A stretch of 64,000 nucleotides of DNA from Aphelenchoides besseyi (taxonomy: Eukaryota; Nematoda; Chromadorea; Rhabditida; Aphelenchoididae). Position 1 is the stretch's first letter. Each line of letters starts with the position of its first letter. Of this stretch, positions 36,247-47,940 are shown piece by piece. The stretch spans positions 15,934,001-15,998,000 of the forward strand of contig JAMPIQ010000002.1 of NCBI GenBank assembly GCA_024699855.1, in the 5' to 3' direction. Made by a program: the position numbers and the translations under genes. The notes beneath the pieces were generated by a model that saw only the letters and a program-made list of their open reading frames with translations, had not been told where the DNA came from and searched no databases.

Positions 36247-36384
36247 ACTGGCCTGAGCAAATTCGCATCTTTTCTCTTTTTTCGTGCGTACACTTCAATG
36301 AAATTTCAAGGAGCCCATTATCAACCAATCCATTAAATTAATCTCACACATTTCCTTAGTCTGTCTAGCTCACCGAACTGAAAA

Positions 36385-36591
36385 ATGTCGAAAAAGCATC
36401 GTAACACCCGTTCTGGGGTTGCCAGTACGCAGCAAAATATTTGGACGACATCCGCATGCAAGACCGGTGGGTTAATTGGAACAGTTGCGTGTAAAAGCTT
36501 GCCTATTGACCGAAAACTCTCGACCGCACAGCGTTTCCATGTCAATTTGCTTGCAATGAGGTTGCAAGGAACAAACAAAGAAAACATTTAA
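36385..36591 (+). CDS. Small basic protein, uncertain
   Basis: A 68-codon frame from an ATG in good context (aaaATG), basic at the start (MSKKHRNTRSG) and ending QGTNKENI. It sits 60 bp before the DEG/ENaC start on the same strand. No domain is recognised and there is no intron. It could be a small gene or a 5' leader frame of the channel transcript. Confidence 0.3.
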   Translation: MSKKHRNTRSGVASTQQNIWTTSACKTGGLIGTVACKSLPIDRKLSTAQRFHVNLLAMRLQGTNKENI

Positions 36592-36651
36592 AAAGATCTT
36601 CGAAAAAAACTTACTCACATACTTGTTATCTCTTGGGTATTTGCGAGTAAA

Positions 36652-38891
36652 ATGGCATTAATCCACATACTTCGGGATTTTGCCGATTGGACAGCACTAC
36701 CCGGATTGATTCAGATCATCAACGCGTTGAACGCGGTCATTAGAATGGCTTGGATCATCATTTGGTTTGCGTTGTGGGGTGTTTTCATCTACGAGTTTGT
36801 GCTTATCGTTCAACAGTTCTTTCAATTTTCACCAACAGTCACTTTGTCGCTAAACTACAAGTATAAACGAGTAAGTGATAACATGATTGGAAATAATTGG
36901 AGGTTTTTAGATTTTCCCAATGGTTACAATTTGTAATCAAAACCCGATGAACTACACAACCGTACAACAATACTCGTCTTACGCGCAGATCAATCAACTG
37001 ATGGAGGATTACACGGCCACGGTTCAATCAGGCTACAAAGATATTAAGAACGATGAGTTCGGGATAAATGTAACGAACCATTCAGCTTTTAACGTTCTTT
37101 CATTTGTTTAGTCTCAAACCACAACATATAGTAAATATCAATACACTCGCGAAGCACTGGTTTTACTCATGAACCAGTTGAGTGAAAAGAAACGAGAGGC
37201 CGCTGGATATAGTTTTGAGAACTTCTTTCTAAACTACTACTGGAACAATGCGCCAGCAAACAGGCAATTTGGTTGCTTTAAGTCTCTCAGTTAATTTCAG
37301 TTAAATTGCAGTAGTTCGTTTAGAACGTTTTTGGATCCCTTTCATGGTCTCTGCTATCAATTCAATGCTATCAATGGGACCGACGACCTTCAAAGCTCGG
37401 CACGTGCCGGAATATCGTTCGCATTGCGTGCAACCATCTTAGTACACGTGTGTTCAAGATTATGTGCTCGAATTTAATTGCTGCTATTTTAGCAATACTC
37501 GCCAAATGGTGTTGTTGAGTATTTGCCTACAACCAAATTTGCAGGGCTTCGAGTTGCTATTAACTATCCCGGTTTGTTTCATGTTTGTTGACCCTTTGAA
37601 TTTGTTTATTTTTATACGAATATCCCGAGGTTTTTAACTATGGGATCAACATAGCACCGGGAACCGAGAGTTTTCTTGCTATGAAAGTGGTTCGTTTTTA
37701 AGATTATTATAGCACTCAAACTCTTTAAGTTTAGACCGAAGTTCATCGCGCCAAGAAGCCGTAAGTACTTGGAAAAAATGTTGTTTTGATCAACTTCATT
37801 TCAGTTATGGCGAATGCGTTGACACAATGGACGCCAAGGAAAACTACTATTCAAGTTACAACTACACAATGTCGTATTGTTCTGCAAGTTGCGTTCAAAA
37901 CGAATACATAGCCAACTGCTCGTGTGCTTATCCGCTTTATTTGAAACCCGAAAACGCGTCCTATTGTACCACCCAGTCGACGGAATGTGTCTTCAATATC
38001 CGATCGAATCAGGAACAAGGCGGTGGAATCGATCCGACCAAAGATTGCGATTGTCGACCATCATGCACTGACACTTCGTACAAAGTCTTCGTGTCATCTG
38101 GGACCTTTCCGTCCGATGTCTACAGACCTCTGAGTCAAGCAGATCAACCGATTTCTGTAAGTTTCAAACATTTTATTGATTTGTAAATTGTCTACAGCCT
38201 TACGCCTGTACGAATGCAAATTCTTATTTTAATGGAAATTTAACCAACTGTATTAAATGGTACAGAGACAATGCTGTGGTGTTAAACGTCTACTACAACG
38301 GTCTTGATTACATTGTGATGACCGAAGGAGCTGCGTACACGGTAAACGGAAACCTCAATCAATAATCAAGTTTTGCTTTCAGTTGGGTCAAGCATCAAAT
38401 GATTTGGGTGGTCAGATGGGTTTGTTTTTTAATTATATAAAAGTTAATTGTTTTGTTTAGGTCTGTGGACGGGAATCTCATTGATTTGTGTGATTGAGAT
38501 TGTTGTCTTCATTGTCTTCATGATCATTTACTTTGCTTTTGGCCGTAAGCTAAGTAACATTGAAATACGCGAAGAGAATCGACAATTAGATAAGCGATAT
38601 CAGGTTACAGAAATGCATCTGAATTTAACTTTCCATTCAGGAGCTGACTGATTTCAAAGAAGAACTTGACACACAAGAAATCATGGACGATGAGATTCAG
38701 TTCAGGTATCTGATCCTTTGGGCGGCTTAAGATTGTTTGTAATATTCAGATATCGCGAACTCCAAATGCGTCCGGAACGTTTGCGTCTGGAGCGTTTGGA
38801 CGAAGGACATCGATTGAACGAAGAAGCAGCAATTAGAGCGGGAATCGTTCCGATGCGTCGTAAATCTTCGGTCGTTTCATTAGAGGATTGA
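36652..38891 (+). CDS. DEG/ENaC amiloride-sensitive sodium channel subunit
   Basis: Thirteen exons (36652-36870, 36911-37069, 37112-37263, 37312-37441, 37493-37582, 37630-37689, 37735-37760, 37805-38156, 38198-38341, 38383-38419, 38461-38603, 38641-38705, 38750-38891) give 572 aa. Hallmarks in order: TM1 (WIIIWFALWGVFIYEFVLIV), the post-TM1 motif FPMVTICN, a cysteine-rich extracellular domain (YCSASCVQNEYIANCSCAYP and DCDCRPSC) and TM2 with the pore motif GLWTGIS, where G-x-S is the conserved selectivity filter. The charged C-tail ends in SVVSLED. Intron 3 would use a GC donor at 37264. Such subunits form Na+ channels in sensory neurons, muscle or glia; the ligand or stimulus is unknown. Confidence 0.92.
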
Positions 38892-39066
38892 TGTACATGT
38901 GTTTATTGATTCAATACATTTTAAATTGAAAATCGTGAAATACAACAAATCAAAAGACGAGTGAGCTGACAGCGATTTCATTGCAGCAAAGTCATTCAAC
39001 AAAATCAACAATAATGTAGAAGAATAAATAGGCAAACAGTTAAGCAACTTCGGAAAGAGTGTGATC

Positions 39067-42000
39067 CTAACGAATAGCTTGAATCTCTTTGGTAATTGCT
39101 TCCCACGAATCCACGGGCTCGTCGTTCTCGGTCGCATTCATCATCAGGTCCGCATTGAAATCCAAACACTTTGATTTAAGTAGTTTTCTGTAAAACCCCT
39201 AATCCAATTGTTCGACCGTCTGAACTTACTTCTCGGCTCCGAGCATTCGTTTTGCGTTCTCGCGAAAGTCGGCGTAGATGTGATCCACGAAGAGATTTTG
39301 CATGAACTTTCGAGCACGAGAATTTTTCTTCCAGAAAGGATCTCCAGTTCTGAACTCACATTTCACACGAACGACGTCAATTTGAACATACCGAAAATCA
39401 CGAGATGCCACGTCAATCAATGAAATCATAGATAATTCCGCGTGTTTACAGACCGCCAACAACCATTCGGGATTTGCGTTGTGAAGAGCAATGTGCAAAA
39501 GCTCATGAATGATGAACTCTGAAAGCAATTTCAATTATACTCAATGCAGCTATTGTGCCAAATGAATGTTTTTGTGATGGAAGAGTTTCCGTACATTCAA
39601 ACTAAAACTCACCATAAGGAAAGAACTTCGATGACATTTCGTACATTTTCTTCAAATGCAAGATCTTTGCAGCCAAACAACGCATAATTGAGTATTGATC
39701 GGCGTTTCTGTCGTCCATTTTGAGCACTTCTAAACGACATTTGAATCGTATTTTCACTCGTTTGTCTCTTACCTTCATTAATAATTTGTTTGTAGATTTC
39801 CTGAATCGCATTCTGATCGTAGTACCCGGAACAATGAAAAACGGCCAATTTGATAAGCGGGAGATTGAAGTCAGTGGCGATCTTCAACAGCTCGTTCACC
39901 GTCAACAAACTGACACTTAGCTGAGCTCTCGCATCTTCGAGTATTGTCCGATCGAAGCGTGTGCAATTGTTTTCGATTTCAGCTCTTGAATGTGATGAAG
40001 GTTTAGAAACGAACAAACCAAACTTACAAGGTTGCTCTCTGCACTTGTGCTACGTCCAACCAATCGCGAATCTTCATTTTCAATTCGGTATTCGTTTTGG
40101 TTTCGGGAGCCGAATTGATGCAAAGCAATGCCTGAGAAAGATAACTCATTTTTTTGTGAATATCCGTCTGTTGAGAGTTCTTGGTTGCTAACTCATACAG
40201 TAAACGAGCAGCTTTGGCGTATTCTTCAGTTCCTTTGTAGTAGCGCCACAACAAATCGTGACAACGGGCATCGCCGCCGCTTTTGATTTCTCTGCAATTA
40301 GCATTAGTTTGACCAAACAACAAACGATCCTACCGGCAGATGAAGTTTTCGAATGAAGGATTTCGAGTTCCGACTAAAATGACTTCCAGTTCGTGGTCAA
40401 CGAGGAATTGGAAGACACGCATTTTGCACAACTCATCAGTTCCTTCCATGATTACTCGGGCCATGATGTCGCGCTCCAATCCAGCGGCCGTACCGCTCAG
40501 TTTGGCGCCGGGCACGACGTTTTCGTCCATTTCGGTTATGCCATGAAGATACTCGAAAATTGAAATGAGTACTTTGTAGATCTCGTTTCTTTTCTGAATG
40601 GCCATCCGCGTTTCGCTATCTTCGTTTTCGGGCATCTTTCGATGAAATGCATTCAGAGCCAAATTTCGAGGATCAATCGCAAGAGCACAAGAAAGAGCCA
40701 ACTCGGCGATTCCCTTGTAGTAATTAACTAGACGATTAATGTTAGTATTATAAAGAATAAATATCACCTACTTTCCTTCAACATTTTAGCAATCTCACCA
40801 AAGTCTACTCGTTTGGCGTGCCGTTTCAACGTTCCCAACGCCTGCTGAACTAATGCATGACGTTCCTTGATATCTTTAGCTGAAGACGCGTGATAAATGA
40901 GTTCTGTGGCCTAAACACACAGTTAACAAACTTCATTTTTCAGTTGATTACCTTTAAAACATTGGCATCATCGTTAGTAAAAAGCCGTGGACACTCTTGG
41001 CCCAAACGCTCGTTGATCATCGCTGTGTTCGCTTCATCACCCAAATAGTAGCGAACCAAACCGGAAATCAACTCGACACCAACGGATTCGGGTTGTTGAA
41101 TCAGAATAGAAAAGTGCCATTGGGACAAATTCTGTCGTAGTTCTTCGTTGATTCGCGTCACAACGGCATGAAAATCGTGTTCGAGTAGAATCAACCAGAG
41201 CGAAAGATATTCCTTGGACAATTGCATTAAATCGATTACCGCTCGAACCGAACGTTCTTCTTGTTTCGTTGCATCCGTTTCTAAAAGGAAGAAATTTGAG
41301 AATTTTGTGTTTCGCTTCTTACTTTGTCGGTCCTGATCGTTGGTGTATTTGACGGTTGGGAAGAGACTAAACCCTTCGACAACACGAATAAGTCGAACCA
41401 AATGTCCCAACACGCTACGCACTTCATCCAACGAAAGACCGGAGACAAACTGAAACACAGATTGAAAAGAAGATTTTGAATGAAATGACTTACTCGATCG
41501 TCGCGTAAACGACAAACAAACTTGTGCCAAACAACACAAATGACTCGAGAGAAATGGGCGAAAAGAGCACGACTACGATTGCTCGGTTGGAATCGATAGC
41601 CATCGGTTCCGGATTCACCGTAGTTCGTGAATGAGATTCGCGACAAATCGGGCGGTGGTAATGTGAACGAATTCAGCGAACCACTCACTTTCGTACCAAC
41701 AGCATATGGCAGTGTAGAGCCATGACTGGCGAAGGGCGAACTGTTCGTTGGTGATTGGCGTGTTGGTGTCGAATGGAAAAGTCCGTTTTGATGAGAATTG
41801 GGCGATAAGTTCAAATCGATTTGCGGCGCCAAACCGTGTCGCGGAGTGGAGACTTTGGGTCCATCGTATTGATTGTTCATCAAACCGTTTTGTGCGCTCG
41901 CACTAATCGAACTGGGCATTCCTTTCGTGTCGTCGAGGTTCAAAATCAAAGTCGGTTGTCCACCGTGTGCAAAAAACATACGCAACGCCATTTCCTAAAC

Positions 42001-44168
42001 CGAAATTTAAGTTCTCGAATCAACTCTTCACCTACTTTTAATCTTCCTTCTGGTGATGTGTCAGTGCTTAAGACAATCAGGGCCATAATGCAAATCTCTA
42101 CGGGTCCATGCATTTCGACGAATCCATGCATTTGCTTCGAATCGGTACCGTAATGTTCCAAAATTCGACGATACAATTCGACAGGTCGTTGATGGGAAAA
42201 GATGTCCACGCCATCGGCACTCATCGTATAGAATCGAATGGTCGGTTGGTCGTGTTGTCGACAAAAAGCACGTGGTTGAACTTGAGGAACCAATTCGATT
42301 TCGGCATTGTCGCGAGCACGAATTGCGATTTCCGCTTCGATTTTCTTCATCTCATCAGCAGTCATTTCGACCGTCCAAACGGGCTGTTGAATCGGAAGTT
42401 TGAACTAAACCCAACGTTTTTAGCGCTCTATTCTTATAATTGTCGGCCTACTTTCGATTCTACTAGACGCTGGGTGTTTGGAAAATTGGAAGTCGAAAGA
42501 GCAATCAATTCACAGGAAGCATTCGTATTGGTTGCCGATTCAAACGCCAAGATCGTGATATCTAAACGACACTACAACTAACGGGGAATGTTTAGTTTGT
42601 GATACCATCCATGATTTTCATAAAATAGTTCTTGTACTCAATCCCTTGTCGATATTGCGATTGAAACGGCGGTGGATAACGGAAATGAATCGGCGAAAGT
42701 GATTTTGGGCGTGTGGCTTCTTGTGAATGCTGAACAGTAAAAACGAATAGTCAATTATAGTAGGCTGATTAATCATACCCGACTGTCCTTTGTTTCTCGA
42801 AGAAGTTTGTCCCAGTACGTAAAATAAACTCGGTATCCGGACTGCAACGTTGCGACCAAATGAACCGAAAGCGATTGGGTTGACGGGATGACGGCAATCG
42901 AAGAGATTTCCCGCAACAGCTGACTATCAATACCAAAGACATTGGCAATATCGCTCTGAAAGTATTGTTAAGAGTTTTTTGAGATTCTATTACCTGCAAA
43001 TTCGCCACGCTATACGAAACCACCTGATGAAAACTGTCGCCACGTGAACCCAAATCGTAGATCATGATTTTCGAGCCGCTCGTCAATACGTACAACACAT
43101 GTCTGGTATCGTCGCAAAGTACTTGTTTAATCGGATCTAAACACAATCATTGCAACGACAACACGAACCGAACCTCAAACCTTTCGTACTGAAAACCTGC
43201 ATCATCGACGAGAAAAGTCCTTTGGTTAAGACGACCTTCTTGAATACTCGTCCAGACCAGAAATTTTTCTAAAACAATTGAACTGCGAATTGAATAAATG
43301 GAAAACACCTACGTAGTAAGTAATCTCGTAGAGTGTGTCTTCAATGCTATAGAATATGCGACCTTCACCCGTGCAGCACAACTGTTCGACTATTCCACCA
43401 TCCAATGGTAACTAAAAGACGAGAATTGAACGACAACTCAAACCGTACAAACCCGATGAATCTCTTGAAGTACCAGATAGATGTTCGGATCCTTGTAGTC
43501 ATGAATCGGACCCACAATCACGCCGTCATTTTCGTGCACGAACGACGCTGCCAAGATGATGACATCGACGGTTGTGGCAACGACCAAAAGAAATTTCACT
43601 TTTGACTAAAATTAATTTGTTTAATGAAAACCATCAAAACGACGAACTTCGAAGATTCCCGCCTTAACACAAGCGAGATCGATGCGAACTATCGTGTGTG
43701 TGATCTGATCGTAGAAGGCGAGGTCTTTGCTGAAAATATTCGTTTCGCTTCGACGAGTCTGTTGTTTTTACTTGGTCTCGAAATTCCACAGGAAAAGATC
43801 GGTGTCGACGGTCAGCCACGCACGCGACAGAACCGGGAACAATCCGAAGCCGCAGTTGGATTGCATTCCTGAAATAACGACAAAGAATCCAAAGGTTTCC
43901 GATTCAAAAACTTACGATCCAATTGATCGCGTAGTTCGCGTGGGAGCGGCGAGTGTCGAAGATGAATGAATTCCTGAACGCCGACTCGTTCCAGGTCCCG
44001 ATAGTCGGTGTCCATGTTTCCGGAACCGATGATTTTCACTGAAAACTCCCCTCCGATTTCTGATTCCAAACACGCGCACTCACTCGAGTTCCGTGGATCC
44101 GCCAGTTGATGGAGCAGATCGGCTTGAATCTTCTCATCGGTGACGAACTCTTCAACCACTTTGGCCAT
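39067..44168 (-). CDS. npp-8: Nuclear pore inner-ring protein NUP155
   Basis: Nup155 is a scaffold of the inner ring of the nuclear pore. About 23 short exons on the minus strand join in frame from ATG at 44168 to TAG at 39067. The N-terminal propeller has family signatures: [19 protein letters not shown], a [13 protein letters not shown] block and [18 protein letters not shown]. The alpha-solenoid includes [33 protein letters not shown] and [20 protein letters not shown], all matching the order in animal Nup155. The Asn/Ser/Pro-rich linker around 41650-41900 also occurs in homologs. Size and domain order look complete, with no breaks. It lies tail to tail with the DEG/ENaC gene (175 bp). Confidence 0.93.
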
Positions 44169-44257
44169 CTTACACGCCAATCGTGTGCGAAGTCAATTTC
44201 TGAAATTCGACAGTCACTTCGCGTACAAGAACGTTAGAAGCAGAAATTGATAGAAGA

Positions 44258-44488
44258 GTGAAATCGCAGCGTCAAACAGCAGACGTCGAGGCCGCAAAGC
44301 GAGCAAAAAAGGCGCGTTTAAGAGTCGAGTTGAGACCCGTGACTTTGACGAAGATGGTCGAGTTCTTGCGATCAGTGAATGATATAATTGACTTCAGTTG
44401 TGAAGTTCGAGTATGGAAAAAAGAAAACGATCACCACAAACAACGTCTACTTTTATCAAATTATCTCTTAACTTGTTCGTTTGAATAG
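44258..44488 (+). other. Arg/Lys-rich open frame opposite NUP155 5' side
   Basis: An open frame begins with a charged stretch (TADVEAAKRAKKARLRVEL) but has a stop close upstream and no clear start or domain. It may be chance or part of a 5' UTR. I do not call it a gene. Confidence 0.2.
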
Positions 44489-44752
44489 AGGCCCAGAAAT
44501 CGTGAGTTCGGAAATGAGTTTACAGCCAATTAGCTCTGGGAAAAGTTGAGTGATTGAAAATGAGTGTTAAGATTATCAAGAAATCTTAGTACCGACTCTT
44601 CGCGTTTCTCATTGAACAGCAAACGATGCGTAATAAAACGATAGCAGACGGTGACCTTGGTTTTTGTTTTTGTTACACAAACTTTTGAATTGGACAAAAA
44701 AAATTACATTTATTATGACAACAAGAAATTGCACTGCTCTACGAATTGATTC

Positions 44753-45970
44753 CTATTGATCCCAAACTCGTTGAAGCTCCGCAAAGTACTGTTTCTGCAC
44801 CTGCTCTGAATCCAGTTGTTTGGGAGCCACACGAGTTGGTGCACAAACTCGGTAACCCGTGGCAACGAAAAGATCAGCAAGAAGAAGTTTTCGTATGGCC
44901 GAGAATCTAAACAACATGAAAATTGTGGAGAAGAGTGTGTAGGTAGCAACGCTGATGTAAACCAACTGAAAGTGAGGTCGTGGATTGAATCTTCAAGTCG
45001 TTTAAGGACTCACATTAACAAAGAAACGATACAGAAATGAGTGAACGGTACAGCCACCAAAAAACAACAAATAGATGTCCAAGTAGATCATAAAAGCGCA
45101 AAACATTGCCAAGACAAAATAGGCGATTAGAAGCGGAATGAAGACGTGGATCACGGTCTGTGCTTCGTGTATGTTGTAGATTTCTGTCAATGTACTCGCT
45201 TTGTAGCGGTGTGATTTCGTGTGTCTGTGCAAGTTATAGAAATGCTAAAGTTTTAAGATTATCATTCGATTTCACCAAGAAACTTACGTAGATACCATAA
45301 GCCAGAGATAGGCCGGCCAACAGATTAGTCAGGGCTCCGGTGACTGGACAGTGCTCAAAAAGAAACGCTTCCATTAGACGATCGTCGATGTTCGGAGTCG
45401 AAGAGACGTAGAAAACGACAGCGTTTTTGATCAAAATTACAATCGACATGATCGTAAACTGAAAATAAAGGTTAATCAGACGCATAAGCTTACGATACCA
45501 ATTGAATAATGTATCTCGAGGCCGAAAGGCCGTTTTGTTCTTGGTAATTAGCCGAATCGTTGAGTGCAAATTTTCTTTCGAGTCCAACCATCAGAAACTT
45601 GATGTCGAAGATTAGAACTGCAACTGACAATAAAAACACCGAAATGTAGACAAAGATGATTGTAAGCATGTTTCCCGACTTAATCGAGTAGTAGTCCGAC
45701 GGAACGATTAGAACTATCGGATGGAGAATGGCGACGGAAGCACTTGAGAGATTGGCTGTCAACTGAAATTGAAAGCATTTCAATCGTACAATTGGCGTAC
45801 GATCAGACCATGAAGATACGAAGGTTCGGATGAAAAATACCGAGTTTAGCGAAACGGAAAGCAAAGTAGATGTTGAGAATAAGATTTGGAACTCCGATAC
45901 CCAATTCGATACTCGGCTGCCATTTCACGATATCGGCAACAAACGGTGTTGCATTGCAATTCAAAAACAT
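44753..45970 (-). CDS. 7-transmembrane chemoreceptor, paralog of the gene at 30.3 kb
   Basis: Five exons (45809-45970, 45499-45762, 45288-45458, 45014-45244, 44753-44965) encode 346 aa. Helices include GIGVPNLILNIYFAFRF, LTIIFVYISVFLLSVAVLIF, MSIVILIKNAVVFYV and LIAYFVLAMFCAFMIYL. It aligns end to end with the receptor at 30289-31569: exons 4 and 5 have identical lengths (77 and 71 codons), and exons 2 plus 3 (88+57) equal the single 145-codon exon of the paralog. It ends YFAELQRVWDQ, as the paralog ends YFSDLNRAWN. Likely an Sre-like chemosensory receptor. Confidence 0.8.
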
Positions 45971-46599
45971 CTCTCATAAACAATTGTTGCTAATTGCTTT
46001 ACGGAAATATGGCCCGATTAGGAATCAGAACTCCTGAAAATAAGTTATTTTAATTATAATTGAAAGCAGGTGTTCAAGTTTGTTTCGGAAGCTGCATCAT
46101 CTGCGGACTAAAGATTGTAATGAGGATCGTACAAACTAAAAGACCAACTGAAATCTGTTGTTTCGAAGAATGGAAAACAGTCGGTAATTGATGGGTTGAT
46201 GGACGTTGGCGATGTCTGGAGCCTTTGGAAGTTTAAGCAAGTGTGAAGGGGATTAAGTGGGACATTTAATTGACAACTATTTTCAAGACAATCAACAACA
46301 ATATTCATGAAGCGAAAGAGATTGTAAAAGAACTTTAAATGTTCCTGTTGAATGGGTTTGTTATCTGAGTTCCAATTCTAGACATTTATTTTTCAAACAC
46401 CTCCACAGTTGACGACTGGAACATTTGCATTTGAAAGCGTACTAACCTAGCTATATTTCAATTTGTAGACAGGAACTTCGATGGACCACCCGCTTATATC
46501 ACGCCATTTGCTGTTTACGTTTAATTGCTTCTTCGAATGAACATAAGCTGTTGGTTTATTCTTAGAAACAACAAAATCAACAAGAACGGTGCTTCGAGC
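45971..46599. other. Intergenic region
   Basis: About 630 bp between the chemoreceptor start and the stop of the exosome gene. Only short frames; nothing recognisable. Confidence 0.45.
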
Positions 46600-47587
46600 T
46601 CACAGCTCACTGTCGGCGTGTCCATCGGCTCTCACTTTGTTCAACATCTCTGTCGCGGTTTCTTGTCGTTCTTTGGCCAACTCGTAGACTTTCCGTCGAA
46701 ACTGCGCATCAATTCCGTCGAAACCAGAGTTCTGCCAAAAGCGAATCGTTCCGTCGGAATCCACAATCAGATCCACACGTTTTCGCACTCGTTTCACCAA
46801 ATCTTCCGGCGGATCGCAGAGGAGTATTGGCTAAACAAGGTCGATAAGACGAACTTTTCATATGACCAACCTCTTCGCCTTCGTCACGATTGATGACCAG
46901 GATTCCGGTGTAGAACAAGAATGTTTCAATTTTCAGCGAATTCATTTTGTCAAAGTTTGCACGAAACGGATTCTTTCGTCGAATGAAACGAATCCGATTC
47001 ACCGGATCGTCAGTCTCTTCAACACTCGACGTCAGCTCAACCAGTCGGGTGTTGAGTAGCGCGGAATTGACAGCCATGAGCACCGCACCCAATAGAAAAC
47101 CATCGCACGTGTTGATCTGAAAAGCGAATTTACGTAATAAAAGCAAACGATAAGCCTACGGTTAAAATGATCTTAAGCTGAACCTGATACTCCACGTCGA
47201 AAACCATCGAGAGTGGTTCCACGAACGCGTTTTGATCGGTCAGCTCTTGAAGAACACCGCGAACGAAATCAAATTCACGCTGAAACGACCACTTGAAAAC
47301 ATTTAGAATTGGGAGTTTACCTTCGGGACACAATTCGATCGTTCCAATTTGAACTTCAAACACTGCGATTTGTTTGTGTATCCCGCTTTGGCAATCACTT
47401 TGCACGATACCGTCGAGCCCTGATATTGAACATAAGCCGATCCAACAGCGGCGGAATCCAAACCGGTTTTGATAACGTACGCTCGATCCTCGTCCAAGCC
47501 CCGACCATCTTCGTAGATCTCTTCGTCAAAAAACTGTTTGTAGAAGTCCAGACCTTCGATCTCTTTCAAGATTGCTGCACTCGTCAT
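46600..47587 (-). CDS. EXOSC8: Exosome RNase PH-fold subunit, RRP43/EXOSC8-like
   Basis: The RNA exosome ring has six RNase PH-fold subunits that are catalytically dead in animals. Four exons (47321-47587, 47160-47279, 46871-47116, 46600-46830) give 287 aa, the usual size. Signatures: LDFYKQFFDEEIYEDGRG near the start (the F...DGR motif of exosome ring subunits), GSAYVQYQGSTVSCKVIAK, then DGFLLGAVLMAVNSALLNT (the C-terminal helix block) and PILLCDPPEDL, FDGIDAQFRRKVYELAKERQ at the end. The N-terminal fit to RRP43 is better than to RRP42 or RRP45, but assignment among them is by resemblance only. It acts in nuclear and cytoplasmic 3'-5' RNA decay. Confidence 0.75.
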
Positions 47588-47940
47588 TTCGCTCTGAAAG
47601 CGATGATGAGTTCGTGAAGTAAACTCACGATAATAACTTGAAGTAAAATAGTAAAATTCTAATCGAGCAATTTCTTGTTTCAGCGGAGTTTCTAGTCTAT
47701 TGGAAGAGTAGGTTTGTCGCAAAGTATCCCTATGATTTAGTTTACTGTAACCTTAGTTTTACTGTTAGATCATGAATATGTTCACTGAGAGTGTTCAATT
47801 TCACGTCAAAACATCTACGATTGCTTGATCGAAAAGTTTTAATTGATCGTTAAGTTTGTTGCTCTGCAGTCGAACTTCGGTCTCCTTGACGACAACTACA
47901 GCACTTGCTCTCTTACAAAAAAACTCGTAGATACGTCGAA

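Noticed and set aside
41821..42581. Long plus-strand frames opposite NUP155
   Set aside because: Antisense shadows of well conserved NUP155 exons.
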